64,000 bases of DNA from the NCBI GenBank assembly GCA_022059125.1, contig JAEUWY010000006.1, positions 1,488,001-1,552,000 of the forward strand. The letters run 5' to 3'. Shown here in pieces: positions 33,120-45,400 of this stretch. The notes under the pieces were generated by a model, which had not been told where the DNA came from, searched no databases, and worked only from the letters and a program-made list of their open reading frames with translations. The stretch comes from Corynespora cassiicola. Taxonomy: Eukaryota > Ascomycota > Dothideomycetes > Pleosporales > Corynesporascaceae. The translations under genes and the position numbers were made by a program. Every line of letters begins with the position of its first letter. Within the stretch, counting starts at the first letter, position 1.

Positions 33120-34216
33120 TCACAGTCCATCGTACTGCTGTGCGCTGGCGTGTTTGAAGAGCACGTCGGCCAACCCTGCCCGCGCGTTCCTTGCCGCCTC
33201 TGCGATGCCTTCCACCTGGGCATGATTACCCTGCATGCTCTCCAGGCTCCGTCGAAGTTGCTCGAGCAGCGGCGCAAGCTCGACATCCGACGCCTCCCAC
33301 AAGCCCCCGGCCGTCTTGCTCTGCTTCAGACCAATATCGTCAGGCATGTCGCCTTCGTCATCGGCCTCGTCGGGTCCCTGTAACAGAGGGTGGAGCTAGT
33401 GTGCATCAGCGGTATGTCAGCTGTGATAAAATTGGATTCCGTACCTGGCCCTGCTTCTCCTGGTGCTTCCACTCGCCCTTCCACTTCTTTGCATTCTTCT
33501 TTAGCTGTTCCAAATTTTCCTCGTCCTTCTTGAGGTAGTGCTGAGCAACCCTGACCTGTTCTTGCAGCAGCTGGTTGGAATGCCGCGCGGCCCTGACCTC
33601 CGACGATACCAAGCGGTAGCGTTCATTGAGCTTGTCGACATTGAAGTGAATGTCCTTGGCGTGGGGTGGGACTCTTTCGCTGCCCAGATACCGTGTCAAC
33701 GACCGTATCAGGGCATTGAGTGTATCGTTTGCCTCGCTGACGCGCCGGAAATCGCGCTGGCTATTGGCTACTTCATTCTTCGCAACCTTCAGCACTGCCG
33801 TAATCTGTTCCAGCACCTGCGAAGACACGTGAGGCCACGAATCTATTGTCTCCTGTGGTATTCGTCTTGTTTTGCGCGCGAGCTGCTCGTATTTCTTCTT
33901 TTCCTCTCGAGGTTGCGACTCGGTGATCTCGTCCGCTTCGTTATCCACTGCACGCTTCCGTCCTCGAGGTTTCTTCTGCCCATGTTCCTCGCTTGACGCT
34001 TTCGGTTTCGCAATTTTCCGCGACAGGTGCTTCGGAGGAGTCGTCTTCTTCTTCTTCGGCGCAACCGTGGATTTCCGTGGATTCGTATTAGTACTGCTCG
34101 ACGGTCTGCCCGGGCCCGCCTTCCGCTTCGATTTCGCCCCTGTTTTCCCCAGACGCGTCGGAGCCTGTACAAATATTAGCTAATACACGACTCGAGAGAC
34201 CGAGAGAGCCTACCAT
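33120..34216 (-). CDS. inner kinetochore protein CENP-Q/Fta7-like
   Basis: Three exons, complement(33120..33377, 33445..34164, 34214..34216), 326 residues. The first coding exon is only the ATG; a 49-nt intron (GTAGGC...ACAG) follows, giving M-APTRLGKTGAKSK. Residues 2 to about 85 are Lys/Arg-rich and could bind DNA. The core WPHVSSQVLEQITAVLKVA, NALIRSLTRYL and VPPHAKDIHFNVDKLNERYR match the CENP-Q pattern. Long coiled coils follow (EENLEQLKKNAKKWKGEW). CENP-Q/Okp1/Fta7 pairs with CENP-U in the COMA/CCAN complex at centromeres (family knowledge). The C-terminal exon adds an acidic linker and two helices. Confidence 0.75.
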
Positions 34217-34759
34217 GGCGTCGTGGTGGAGGAGTCGCGTTCGGTATACAGCGCGTGTTTACGTTCGATAGAACCAAGCTTCCATTGATCGGCGCTAACG
34301 CCCAGAAGCGGGAAGGCGGTACCTGGGGCTGCGGCGGCTTCACGTGCGTCCCGCCTCTATCGATAAGATGCAATAACTCCCATACTATGCGTTCAACTGG
34401 CACCTGCATCTCTTCTGATTAAGTGGCAACATTTACCGGGGAACATGTGAAACCGAATGCATGTGAACTTCCAAGTTGGCATCCCCGAAGAGCACCCACC
34501 ACCATTATTGACTTGTTTGCCCATGGCTTTTTGTGACCACCTATCTCGTCTTCTACCTAGGTATCTAAGGCCCCAACAGTGTTCTCCTGTCCTGGGGATC
34601 GGGTAGTTGAATATAACATGACCCATAGCCACCTTGCTTTGCGGTATTCGCGCATGTGCCACTATCTCTCGAACTAGATACTGCAGAGCGCCTCCTTTGA
34701 CTTGTTGCTCTACTCTGTGCTCATATCTCTCCCTTCTGTACTCATTTTATATAAATCTT
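34217..34759. other. intergenic, 543 bp
   Basis: Promoter side of the CENP-Q-like gene and 3' flank of the Hsp70-like gene. I see no gene in it. Confidence 0.6.
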
Positions 34760-36973
34760 TCAGTGAAACTTGGCACTGACTGCTCCATATCTAACACCAT
34801 CCACCTTTAGCTCAAACACCAAGCCTGCACTCTCAATCTTCATATCTAATGTAAAGTCCAAGTTGTCGAACTCGACGCCTTTGGTCGTAGTAAGTCTCGT
34901 AAACAAACTCTTTGGTACAGTGTTAAGGTCGGTCGTAAGTGTGCAGACATGTATCAATCCTTGACGATAAGAATCGGGGGCTGTGTCAGAGTCGCATGCA
35001 ATCAAATCATCCTCGACAACTAACGACTGCCCAGGCCTGAAATTTCTAGTGTAGTGAAATGAGATGGGTGAAGACTCCGAGACTTGTGCGCCCTGCCCAC
35101 GGATTAGCAAAGGTTCATTGGAGCAGGGAAATTTTAGGCCCCATGCCAAGAGAGATCTCCGTTAGGAGTGATGGCGGAAGTTGGAGCTGAAAAGTTGTCA
35201 CAAGACGCGCCTCTGACCGCAAACTGCCGGAGCTGACAGGAAGCGGTGAAGCCTGTCGCGTGCATTTGACATCGTCTTACCTTTGCAATATGCCACTGCA
35301 TGCGATCGCTGACCATCCATCGCTCCCATAGCGGACTCCAATAGCGGTCGGATATTGGGTGTTTGGCTTCGTCGAATACGGTCGCGTACGAGGTCCCATA
35401 ATGCCATCGACTTCTTCTGCTAACAACCATGCTTCCTTCCAGACCTCTCAATACCGCTCCTCGCACAACGGCAGTCCATGCGTGGATCGGATGATAAATC
35501 TCGATCGACTGTGGTGCGTTCAGGGCCACTGCATGTGTAGGCCTCTCTGTATATGGAGGCGGAGGTGCATTAGAAAAGTGCTGCTTCATGCGGCCATAGA
35601 GATAATTGCTCTGCCCGAAGCCCCCGACAAGCACGATACCGCACACTAGACCGTTCTTTGATCGTATGCTCTGTACCTGTCCCTCGACGAGATCAATCAC
35701 TTCCTGAACTACGGGATCAAATATCTCTTTGACTTGCTCTGATGACATGATCAGGAACCCAGAGTCCAGGCCGGCTTCTTCGTCATCGGGAAGGCCTGGG
35801 AAGGGAACGTTCACTTCGCTATGTTCATCCTCATTGAAGTTTCGCTTCACGAACTCTTCGAAATATTTCAATCCCATATTCCACGTTTTGGCCTTCTTCT
35901 CTCGCATGTGGGTGTAACGTTCAACGCCAATGCGATGCTTGACATGTTCTTCAAAGCGGTAGTTCAGAAAAGCCGATCCACATAGGCCTCCGGTACCGAC
36001 AGCTGATTCCTCGACACGAAGCGGATGGAGCTGGGTAATCCTGTATGCAATCAAATCGACGGTGCCTCCGCCTGTAGCACGTTAGGTTGCTGGATTGACA
36101 AGCGGGTCCGATCTTACCAGCATCGCACACGATGAAATTGTCCCCGACTTTCAGATGGTTCGGCTGGATTGCCTTGAGCGTGTAGACGGCCGCTGCTTCT
36201 GGCTCCGAAATTAGTTTCAGCTCGTGCCGGTTCCCCATGCCCGCCTTTTCTGCAGCTTTTAGGGTTGCATCTTTGGCGGAGTCGGACCAGACCGCTGGAA
36301 CCGTCAAGACAAATTGTACTTTTGTGATTCCCATGAATGTCTCTCCATATCTCCTCGTCAATGTTTCCATGGTGTGTTTGTATATCTGCGAGAGATAGTC
36401 CGACACTGCCTCCATGACCGTCTTTTCATATTTGCGAAGCTGGGCGGCTGTTTCAAGCGGCGAAACAAAATGCGGAAGCTTTTGGTTGCGATCGAGGAAC
36501 AATTTTATGCATCGCAGGCGCGTTTCTTCGGGCTTGAATTGGAAGCCCCATTTTATGGCGTGGTTTGGGGTTGAGGACTGGGCAGGCGCATTATATGCCA
36601 GCTCTGTGGGGACTTTGTCCGACGTGATTCCTGCAGTATAGTGTGAGCTTCTGGGCATTTAGATACGTAATGTGGGGCCAAGATACCATTCCCGCCTGGC
36701 CATGTCTTTATTATGTCGACATCGTCTGGTGTTGCGCTATACACGGCTGCGACTCCTGCTCACCATTAAACTCTGGAGCTTCCAAGTTGCGCAACAGGCG
36801 CGCCTGAGCATACCGCTGTACGTGGTTCCAAAATCCACACCAACAATCAATCGGTCTTGCGCGGCCAGCGGTTTCGCGGCCGTAGCGGTACTAGGCGCGG
36901 GGCTTTGATTGGAGCCTGGGTTCAGAGCATACGGGATGTTGCCCGCCGCTCGGCCAGGGAGTGCGCTGCTCAT
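34760..36973 (-). CDS. Hsp70-like ATPase (actin-fold, HSPA12-like)
   Basis: Five exons, complement(34760..35092, 35281..36071, 36118..36630, 36687..36755, 36814..36973), 621 residues. After about 40 Pro/Ala/Ser-rich residues comes phosphate-1 motif LIVGVDFGTTYSGVAAVY. Further ATPase motifs are VLTVPAVWSDSAKDAT, LISEPEAAAVYTL, VCDAGGGTVDLIAYR (phosphate 2) and GIVLVGGFGQSNYLYGRM (adenosine motif). The C-terminal 110 residues form a short beta-rich region rather than a full Hsp70 substrate domain. Such proteins are numerous in moulds and their clients are unknown. The 188-nt intron 35093-35280 is the longest in the gene. A 492-bp divergent spacer separates it from the coiled-coil gene. Confidence 0.88.
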
Positions 36974-37465
36974 TCCGGGCGATTCTTATCGAAAGGCTTC
37001 GGGCTAGGTTCTCGTTTCTCTAAACAAACACGCCACCATCGAGGTACAGTCGGTCGCGTGGGGACAGTGGCGGGGCTCGCAAGCGAATTTCTTAGCTCCG
37101 TGGACAGGACAACGGCAGGTTACAAAGCGAGGGCGGACAAGACCTCAAGGTCATTGGAATGGCTGCCTGCTGGTCATTGAAGAGTGCTAGGCATCTGTGG
37201 AGGTACTGTAAACAATGGGGGACAAGGGCGAAACGACGAGACTCAGCTACGCCTCGAAACGGAGGCTAAGGGTCGTGGCTGACGGAGATTAGCCCCGCCA
37301 TCCGTCCCGTCCCCAGGCATCCATCCACCATCCCATGCGAGAGCTGGACGAGAGAGCACTCGATGCTCGTTGCATTAACCTGCAGTGGCTCTGTATTGCA
37401 GTTGGCTCAGCCTTATGGGGGGCACGGCACGGCCAGCTACCAGAGAAAAATAACACAGCTTCGCC
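36974..37465. promoter_or_regulatory. divergent promoter region, 492 bp
   Basis: Lies head to head between the Hsp70-like gene (minus) and the coiled-coil gene (plus), so it must carry both promoters. I did not find a clear heat-shock element. Confidence 0.45.
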
Positions 37466-39172
37466 ATGGCGGGCGAGAAGGAGAAGAAGAGCTCCGGTAC
37501 GCGCTTCTCTGCCTAGCTTGCATGCCGCAGCGACTCACCGGTGCCGAATGGGAACGCGATACTGACGTCTCCAGACACGTCTAGGTTCGGCGTGAAAAGG
37601 TCCGGCAAGCTCGCTTCGAGAAGCTCAAAATTGACCTCCACTACGATCAGCGCCCCGCCCAAAGCTGCTGTAGCTTCGCCAAAAGCAAAGAAGGACGACA
37701 TTCAACGGCGGAAGAACCCTTTCAATGAGATGCTATTGGGAAAATCCGGAAAAGAAAAGGATACCAGCAGCAGCGCGCCCTCGACGGCCGACAACAATGA
37801 CCCTCCCCCTGAACACGCGAGAAGCTCCTCCCGAGGCAGCCAGAGCACCCACGAACCACAGGCGTCGGACAGAATAGGGGAACTGGAGCGGGCTTTGGAG
37901 GCAAGCAAGGAGGAACAGGCAGCTTTGCGGGAAGAGCTCGAGAAGGTCAGGCAACACGGGCAGGTGTACAGGGAAACCATCGAGGACTACAGGCGCCAGC
38001 TCTCCGACACGTACAGCCACCAGCTCCAAAGCCCACCTGGCGCTTTCCATCCCAGTCCACAGCCCACATCGCCGGTGCTGCATTCTCCGTTACCACGATC
38101 TCCATCAAAGGATTATCAACACGAGTCGAGGCATCGCCAGTCTTTTAACAAACAACGCGAAGACCTGCTCGAGCAGAATTATGAGCTTCGCTCCCAGGTC
38201 GCTGAATTGCAAGACCAACTAATGTCACAAAATTCTCTATACCATGCAAAACTCGAACAAGAAGCGCAAGGGGAACAGGAATGGAATGAGATGTCAGCCC
38301 GTCTCCACCAGTCTGAAAAGGAGTCGCAGGAGCGTTTGCAGCAGTTACTCGCGCTGAAGTCTAGCATATCATCCCTCACACGCGTCGACTCGCAGGTCAC
38401 AGATAGCGAGCTTTCGGAAGCATTCTCTCAGCTCGCAAACCGCGTACGTGAATGGGCCATTAGCAACTTCAGGCGCACGAAGCTCGACCTGAGCAACCTT
38501 CCTCCTGAGACGATCAAAGTACTCGAAACCATCCACCCTGGCTACAGCCAGATTGACCCAACGGACCGCCTTGCACTCTACCAGGCTCTGATATCGAACT
38601 CGATGATGCACATTTTCAATGAGACCATCGCTGTCGGACTGCCTGAAGTCGGTCCGCTCGCTGCATTCAAACAACTAGCATCTTACATCCGAGATGCCGG
38701 GCCAGCATACCATGAATGGTGCCGAGCCACGATGCGCACGTTGGAAAAGAGCGAAGCCAGACACTCGCTCCAAGAAGAAAAGCAAAAGTTGCTCCATCGA
38801 CTTGCGGGCGAGATCGAACATCAACTGTTCACACTCACGTCCATCAACCTTGCTCCCAATGCCCAGTCTGGGCTGTGGAGCATATTGAACACGGCGGCAG
38901 ACCTGCAGCACAAAGTCCTGCTTCAGAAGGCGCAATACAAGCTTCACTTTTTCCGGAACCACCAAGACCATGACACCTACTTCGACCAAGACAGAATGGA
39001 ATCAATCAACGACTTTGGCGACGAAATGGATGATGATGGTGATGTCTTCATAGACCGCAAATTCGCTTTCTGCGTATTTCCTTGTCTTGAGAAGTTTGGA
39101 GATGAATGGGGTGAACATTCAGATGTCAGCAACATCCTGCTGAAGGCCCGAGTGTGCTGTGGGGTTGGATAG
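37466..39172 (+). CDS. coiled-coil protein of unknown function, fungal
   Basis: Two exons, join(37466..37496, 37575..39172), 542 residues. The first exon codes MAGEKEKKSS; a 78-nt intron (GTACGC...CCAG) leads to DTSRFGVKRSGKLASRSSKL. A Ser/Pro-rich region is followed by coiled coils at about 115-165 and 210-290. A globular helical part begins about residue 300 (AFSQLANRVREWAISNFRRTK), has HEWCRATMRTLEKSEARHSLQEE, and ends with an acidic DEMDDDGDVFID and KFAFCVFPCLEKFGDEWG. The C-terminal domain has the look of a conserved Pezizomycotina protein often called hypothetical or involucrin-like. No enzyme motif is visible; a scaffold role is only a guess. Confidence 0.8.
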
Positions 39173-39538
39173 CATATGCCCTCTAATTTGCAAAAAAAAA
39201 AAATTCAAGGCAATGCATGCGAGCATGTGCCGATAGCTGTTTTTCGTCTCGGCCATATATGATCGCTCGAGGAGCGGGCCCAACCGATGAATAACTGCTT
39301 ACGGCGATAGTACCACGGTCCAAAGAAACGACTGCACAAGACGTGCAAGCCGAATTGGAGGTCGTGGACTGTTCAATCTTCGCACGAAGACTAATTGACA
39401 TGGCACTTAATTATCCATGGCAACTTAAGAATGTGCGGCCCCATGACGAGGCAAATAGACATAGCAGACAACTAGCTCACCAGCCAGTCAAGAAGAATGG
39501 GAAAAGCTCGTATTAGCGCAGAAGATGCTCTGCGTAAG
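39173..39538. other. intergenic between convergent genes, 366 bp
   Basis: 3' flanks of the coiled-coil gene and the RINGv gene, with a poly-A run at about 39194. I see no gene in it. Confidence 0.6.
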
Positions 39539-40563
39539 CTATTCATCATCATCGTCATCATCACCTTGTACATCCATGACGCGCTCGCCTGCTTTTTCAA
39601 GAGTGCGACGACTCCATGCACGGACGCCTTTGTAGATTGCCTGATCAACTGTGAGATTTTGTGCGTGAGGAGGATGGAGGGACACGTACCACCAAGAACG
39701 TAGCAACACCAATCAAGATAATGATCCAGCTGATCTGCTCATACCTGTCACGGCCAGTTTGCCTACCTCTGCCCCCTCCCATTCTGAAGTAGAACGGACT
39801 TGCAAGAATGACTTTCAGGAAACCAATCACTCCCATTCCAGTAAATCCTTTGGCAAAGTGCTCAGTCCAGGTTGATGGCTCATCATCTTCGTAACGATAG
39901 TAGTCCGTTCTACCGCTGGACCACGGCAACACATATGACCAGGGATCAAGGTACATATTGATGATGGGGTCAGCGACGAAGCCCAAGAGAAACACCACCA
40001 TGATGAGAATCAAAACAGTCAGGGTAATCTGAGCAGCTGTATACAGTCAGATTATCGCGGACAGACGATTCAACAGGGGCTATTGACTTACCAACACTAG
40101 CAACGAACCTTCCTGCACCCAATCGTGCAAGTCGATACTTGAAACCACAAGTTGGGCACTGCCAGTAGTTCCGGCGCCCGTAACTTGGATCCGCATGCCT
40201 CCACGCTTGAAGGCACGCCTCATGCACGTACTTCGAAGAGCCTTTGCACAGGCACGGTCGAATCAAACGGCCGCTTTCGTCTTCATAGGTAACGTTAGGA
40301 GTAGATTGGAAGAAGCCAGGCAGGTTCTCGGAAGGGACATTGAAGGTGGGATGGACAGTTTCCAAGCATATACGACATTGGCGTGGCGGCCAGTGCCTGC
40401 GCCGAGACTGCGTGCCCTGTCCCGCCCGTGGAGATGCGCCGGCGGTTGAGGATCCAGATGTTGGCTGTTCCGGCTGCGATGATGGGCCCGTCTGTTCCTC
40501 CGTGGGATGGTCATCTGGCCAGTACCAGCCCGGCATTGCCTGGAATCCGGATGAAGAGGACAT
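39539..40563 (-). CDS. RINGv (MARCH-type) membrane E3 ubiquitin ligase
   Basis: Three exons, complement(39539..39640, 39690..40036, 40092..40563), 306 residues. The RING-CH finger spans Cys63, Cys66, Cys104, Cys106, His114, Cys117, Cys136 and Cys139 (CRICLE..., RPCLCKGSSKYVHEACL..., WQCPTCGFKY), the C4HC3 order of MARCH ligases. Three hydrophobic segments follow: ITLTVLILIMVVFLLGFV, MGVIGFLKVILASPFYF and ISWIIILIGVATFLV. The tail is acidic (DDDDDDE at the end). These ligases mark membrane proteins at ER, Golgi or endosome; which compartment applies here is not visible. The divergent neighbour is proteasome alpha-2, 466 bp away. Confidence 0.9.
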
Positions 40564-41029
40564 AATAGTGAGCAGAGTTATAGTCGTTCGAAGAGGCTTG
40601 TGATGGTTAATGTATCAGCATAACAGTGTTGAAGGTTACAAGGTAATCACTCGCAACCTTGCAAGAATGACATTCGTCCGCTTAAGAGCCTCGGCAACGC
40701 AAAGCCAAGTGTCCGCACTCTGGTGTGTGCATTCCTACCAGCGTTGGGAAGAGACACGGTGGCAGTGTACAGCGGATGTCGGAGATGGAAGACTGTAGAA
40801 GCTCAAAGGCAAGAATTTGAATTGTGAGAGGACTGGTCCAAGCTTTAAAGCACGTGACAACGATGGCCTCCGGCTTGGCAGACCGCGTCTCAAGCTCTTG
40901 CCTAAACGAAGCTCCAGCTCCGATTGCCTCCAGTACCCTCACTCTACTCCCCCCGCCATTTAATCTCTCCTTGCCGTCTACGTCCTACGGAATACTCCTC
41001 TCTACATCTCTATCGCTCGATCTTCCGTC
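40564..41029. promoter_or_regulatory. divergent promoter region, 466 bp
   Basis: Shared upstream region of the RINGv E3 gene (minus) and proteasome alpha-2 (plus). The right end is C/T-rich just before the ATG at 41030, as is common for highly expressed fungal genes. Confidence 0.45.
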
Positions 41030-42043
41030 ATGGCCGACCGATACTCCTTCTCGCTCACTACATTCTCGCCCAGGTAAACATCCCGCCATCCCCACCATTT
41101 GTCCCGCCCGTTGCTAACTCGACCGTAGCGGAAAGCTGGTGCAGATAGGTATGCGCTGTCTATACTACTTTGCAGTCTGACAAAATTCCCGTGCAATCAT
41201 TAACCCCGCTCTAGAGTATGCCCTCAACGCCGTCAACCAGGGTGTGACATCCTTGGGAATCAAGGGTACGTCAGCACTTGTTTTCGTGACATGCGCTTCA
41301 TCTAACTTTCTTGATCAGCTACTAATGGCATCGTACTTGCGACCGAGAAGAAGTCCTCATCACCGCTCATCGACTCGACGTCGTCGTCAAAAGTCAGCCT
41401 CATAACCCCCAATATCGGCATGGTCTACTCTGGCATGGGCCCCGACTACCGAGTTCTAGTCGACAAGGCACGGAAGGTCTCACACACCAACTACAAGCGT
41501 ATCTACAATGAGTACCCTCCTACGAGAATATTGGTGCAGGACGTTGCGCGAGTCATGCAGGAAGCTACACAGTCTGGTGGTGTTCGCCCATACGGTGTAA
41601 GTCTGTTGATTGCAGGCTGGGATGACGGAATTGAGCCTGAAACTGAGGCAAAAGAGACCGAGGAGGCGGATTCTGAGAAGAAGAAGCCAACGGGAAAGAC
41701 TGGTGGGATCCTGAAGGGCGGGCCCAGTTTGTACCAAGTCGACCCCAGTGGCAGTTACTTCCCTTGGAAAGCAACGGCAATCGGCAAGAGTGCAACGAGT
41801 GCAAAGACTTTCCTCGAGAAGCGGTACACCGAAGGCTTGGAGTTGGAGGATGCGATCCACATTGCTCTTCTGACTTTGAAAGAGACGATAGAAGGCGAGA
41901 TGAATGGCGAGACTGTGGAGATTGGTATCGTTGGCCCACCTGAGGATCGTCTCCTCGGTTTTGAGGGCGTTGAGGGTGCTCAGGGCCCTAGGTTCAGGAA
42001 GTTGAGCTCGCAGGAGGTCGAGGACTACCTGACGAATTTGTAG
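41030..42043 (+). CDS. pre8: 20S proteasome subunit alpha-2
   Basis: Four exons, join(41030..41073, 41129..41148, 41215..41265, 41319..42043), 279 residues. The start [20 protein letters not shown] is the alpha-subunit signature. It continues [21 protein letters not shown] and ends VEDYLTNL. Exon 2 is only 20 nt. Alpha-2 is part of the outer ring that gates substrate entry. The protein is longer than yeast Pre8 (250) because of a charged Glu/Lys insert of about 30 residues after AGWDDG (41640-41730), in a surface loop; I believe such inserts are common in moulds. Confidence 0.96.
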
Positions 42044-42433
42044 ACGGTAGGAGGGTGTTCAGATTTGGGGTTACCGCCTTGTCGACCCATATATCATGAT
42101 AGAGCGGCGCTAGGCGTCCTGTACGTCTAACGCCAGGACATAACGGTTATGAAGCGAGCTACACGATATCTTAAGAAGCACCACGCCAGTGGTGTTTTGC
42201 GAAAATGAAAGTGAAAATCAACCCCATGTGCTAGCCGGAAGATCTGTTCATTTAGAAGTGGTTAATGTCCATCTCCGCAGTTGGACTCGATGAGGCAGAT
42301 GTTGAGTATGTTGTGTTCTCCGGAAGCGGCTAGCGCAATGTGGTTAGCCCCTCGATAATAACGCCCATCTCGGGGAATTTCCAGCCCTCTTCCTCCACAC
42401 TATGTCTTTTGCCTTGAATTTTGGCTTTTCAGA
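42044..42433. other. intergenic, 390 bp
   Basis: 3' flank of proteasome alpha-2 and promoter of dcl2. I see no gene in it. Confidence 0.6.
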
Positions 42434-45400
42434 ATGCAATCTAAGAATGCACGTGACGAAAATGATGATGATGGTCTGATTGTTACCGCAAAACTCAAAG
42501 ATGAGTCTTTCCGGCTTCGCTGCTATCAGGCTGAAATGGTCGAGGAGAGCTTGAAATCCAACATCATTGTAGCCATGGACACGGGCAGCGGTAAAACTCA
42601 CATGTATACATGCCGCCATACTCTCAAATATCTTGCGACTGACATTTCATAGAGCTCTCGCGCGCACGTCCGCTGAACTTGAGCTTTGTGACCCAAAGAA
42701 GGTAAGGGTTCAAGCCACCACGATACGCCTGACTTACAGATCACAGCGCGTGTGGTTTCTTGCGCCCACGGTGACATTATGCGAACAGCAATTCAGAGTT
42801 TTCAAGGCAAATCTTCCCGGATATGGAGTGCAAGTTTTGAGCGGACAAGATAGGGTAGAACATTGGTCGGATCAAGGGACGTGGGATATTATTCTAAATA
42901 ACATTCGCGTCGTCTTGTCAACCCACCAAGTGCTTCTTGATGCACTCACACACGGTTTTGTCAAAATGAGCGACCTTTCACTACTTATTTTTGATGAGGG
43001 TAATACTTTCGAACATAATACGCCAAGCTTGGAATATTCATTGACATAATTCAGCACACCACTGCACCTCGAATCACCCGGCGAATCGAATACTCAAAAC
43101 ATTCTATATACCATTTATTAATATGGGACCAAAGGGTGGCCGTTTTTTGCCAAGAATCCTAGGCCTGAGCGCTAGTCCGGTGATGAAAGCAAACGCAGGC
43201 AGCAGCGCGCTCCAGTAAGAATTGCTAAAATTATCATGACTTGCGACTGATTATATTAGGGAAATTGAAAGGAACATGAACGCTATAGCGAAGTCGCCCA
43301 AGATACATCGATCGGAACTTCTTCGTTTCGTCCATAAACCAGAACTACGCCGGGTTGACTATCACGTTGCACCCCAATGCCATTCGCCGTTACTCAATCA
43401 TCTTCAACATGCTCTGGACAACTATGATTTGATGTCCGATCCGTACGTTTTGGGCTTACTAGAAAAACGAGACCAGGGGTTCGATGTCTATCGTCAGTTA
43501 CAGAAGGTATTCCAAAGCCACAGCACATATTGCAGGATGCAGCTGAAGAATTTTGTTTCCAAAGCCAAGGATATGTCTGAAGAGCTCGGCCGCTCTGCTT
43601 CTGACTGGTATTTGAAGCAATGTATAAATGCATATGAGAAAATGGTCATGGCATCAGATGTTCAGCTCTTTGATTGGACATCACAAGAAAAGCAGCACCT
43701 TTTGAGAATTTTCCAGGGACTTCCTATCCCGAAGGTCGCATTTTCAGATCCTTTATATCTCGATCATGTCTCCCATAAGGTGAAAATTCTGATTGATCTA
43801 CTGGTATCTGAAGTAAGCGACTCTTTCACTGGCCTCGTCTTTGTCGAACAGCGTGTCTGGGTGTCTACACTGGCAGAAATTCTCATGTTTCACCCCCGAA
43901 CCAAAGACATTTTCAGGATAGGAACATTCATCGGGACATCTCAGTCGACCAAGCGGAGTATGATGGTCTCAAGCTTAGTTGAGCCACGAAACCAAAAGGA
44001 CACTTTGGATGATTTCCGGCAAGGGAAGACGAATCTGATCCTGACAACTAGTGTTCTTGAAGAAGGTATAGATGTCTCCAGTTGCCATTTGGTTATCTGC
44101 TTTGAACAACCGAAAAATCTCAAGTCGTTTGTTCAAAGACGAGGCCGGGCTCGGAAGCAAAAATCAAAATACTTTATCTTCTCCCCCATACATGGGAATC
44201 TCAGGACACCAGAGACTTGGGAGTCATTGGAGGAAGAAATGAAGAGAGCATATCTGAACGATCTGAGGGAAGCAAGAGAAGCCGAGGAACGAGAGTTGTC
44301 CGAAGATGTCGGAGAAATGTACTATCAAGTTGCGAATACAGGGTATGCTTTTCCTTCTACTGATGTCTTCCTAAAAGAAACATGGATCATCAATAGTAGC
44401 CGAAGCTAACTTTTCAGTGCACTATTGACTCTAGATAACGCATCACAACATTTACATCACTTCTGCTCACTACTCGGATCTGGACCATATGTTGACACGC
44501 GGCCTCAATATCGCTTTTCGAGTTCCGAGGGTGTGGGCAATTCAAGTTCGAAGCCCTTGGTTTCAGCAGACGTCACACTACCAATATCTGTGGATCCAGC
44601 TGTTAGGACGGCTAGAGGCAGCAAGAACTGGGGCACAGAGCGCATGGCCAAGAATGACGTTTCATTCCAAGCTTACAAGGCGCTGCACTTGGCGGGCTTA
44701 GTAAACGACAACCTGCTTCCTCGCGCTGAGCCTGGAAACGATGAAGCAGCTGAATTCCAAATCCCAGACAATACCCCCTCATTGGTCCAGGTTTCACCAA
44801 CTCTAGATCCTTGGGTATCTGTTGCCATATATCAGCGGCAGAACCCCCAGGTATACCATCGCACTCTATTAAGAATGCAGACGCCAGGAGAAGATTCAAT
44901 ATATATGGTTCTCCACACACCTGTGTCCATGCCATGTGTCCCGAACTTCTTTCTGCACTGGAATGAAAAGAAGAAGTATTCTGTGGAGAGCCTCTGGATA
45001 CAAGGCGCAGTGTTATCGGATCATGAGCTTACATTAATGCGCCAGATAACTAGAAAGATACTATGTTCCATCTTTCAAAGTAAGATGCGTGAGGAAAGGC
45101 ATGATTTCCTCTGGCTCCTCGTTCCCGCTGATTCACAAGGACCCTGGGACTACTTCAAACTTCAAACTTGGCACACCGATACGAACGGAAAACAACCGGC
45201 CTCCTCGATCCTTCGGGCAAACTCTCGAGATATCTCGACTTGGGGCATGGTATCAATACGTGGGGACCTGCGTAAATTCATGCCTCGAGGCTTGAGCACG
45301 AGCGCTTCGCGGCCAGATCAATCTATACATGATAAAACTCAACTCCAACTGATCAGAACACCAAAACGGCGAGATTTTCTGCATCAAATGGTAGATTTCG

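Noticed and set aside
40755..40770. GGTGGCAGT resembling a proteasome-associated control element upstream of alpha-2
   Set aside because: It differs from GGTGGCAAA at the end and sits in a single copy; use of this element in moulds is doubtful.
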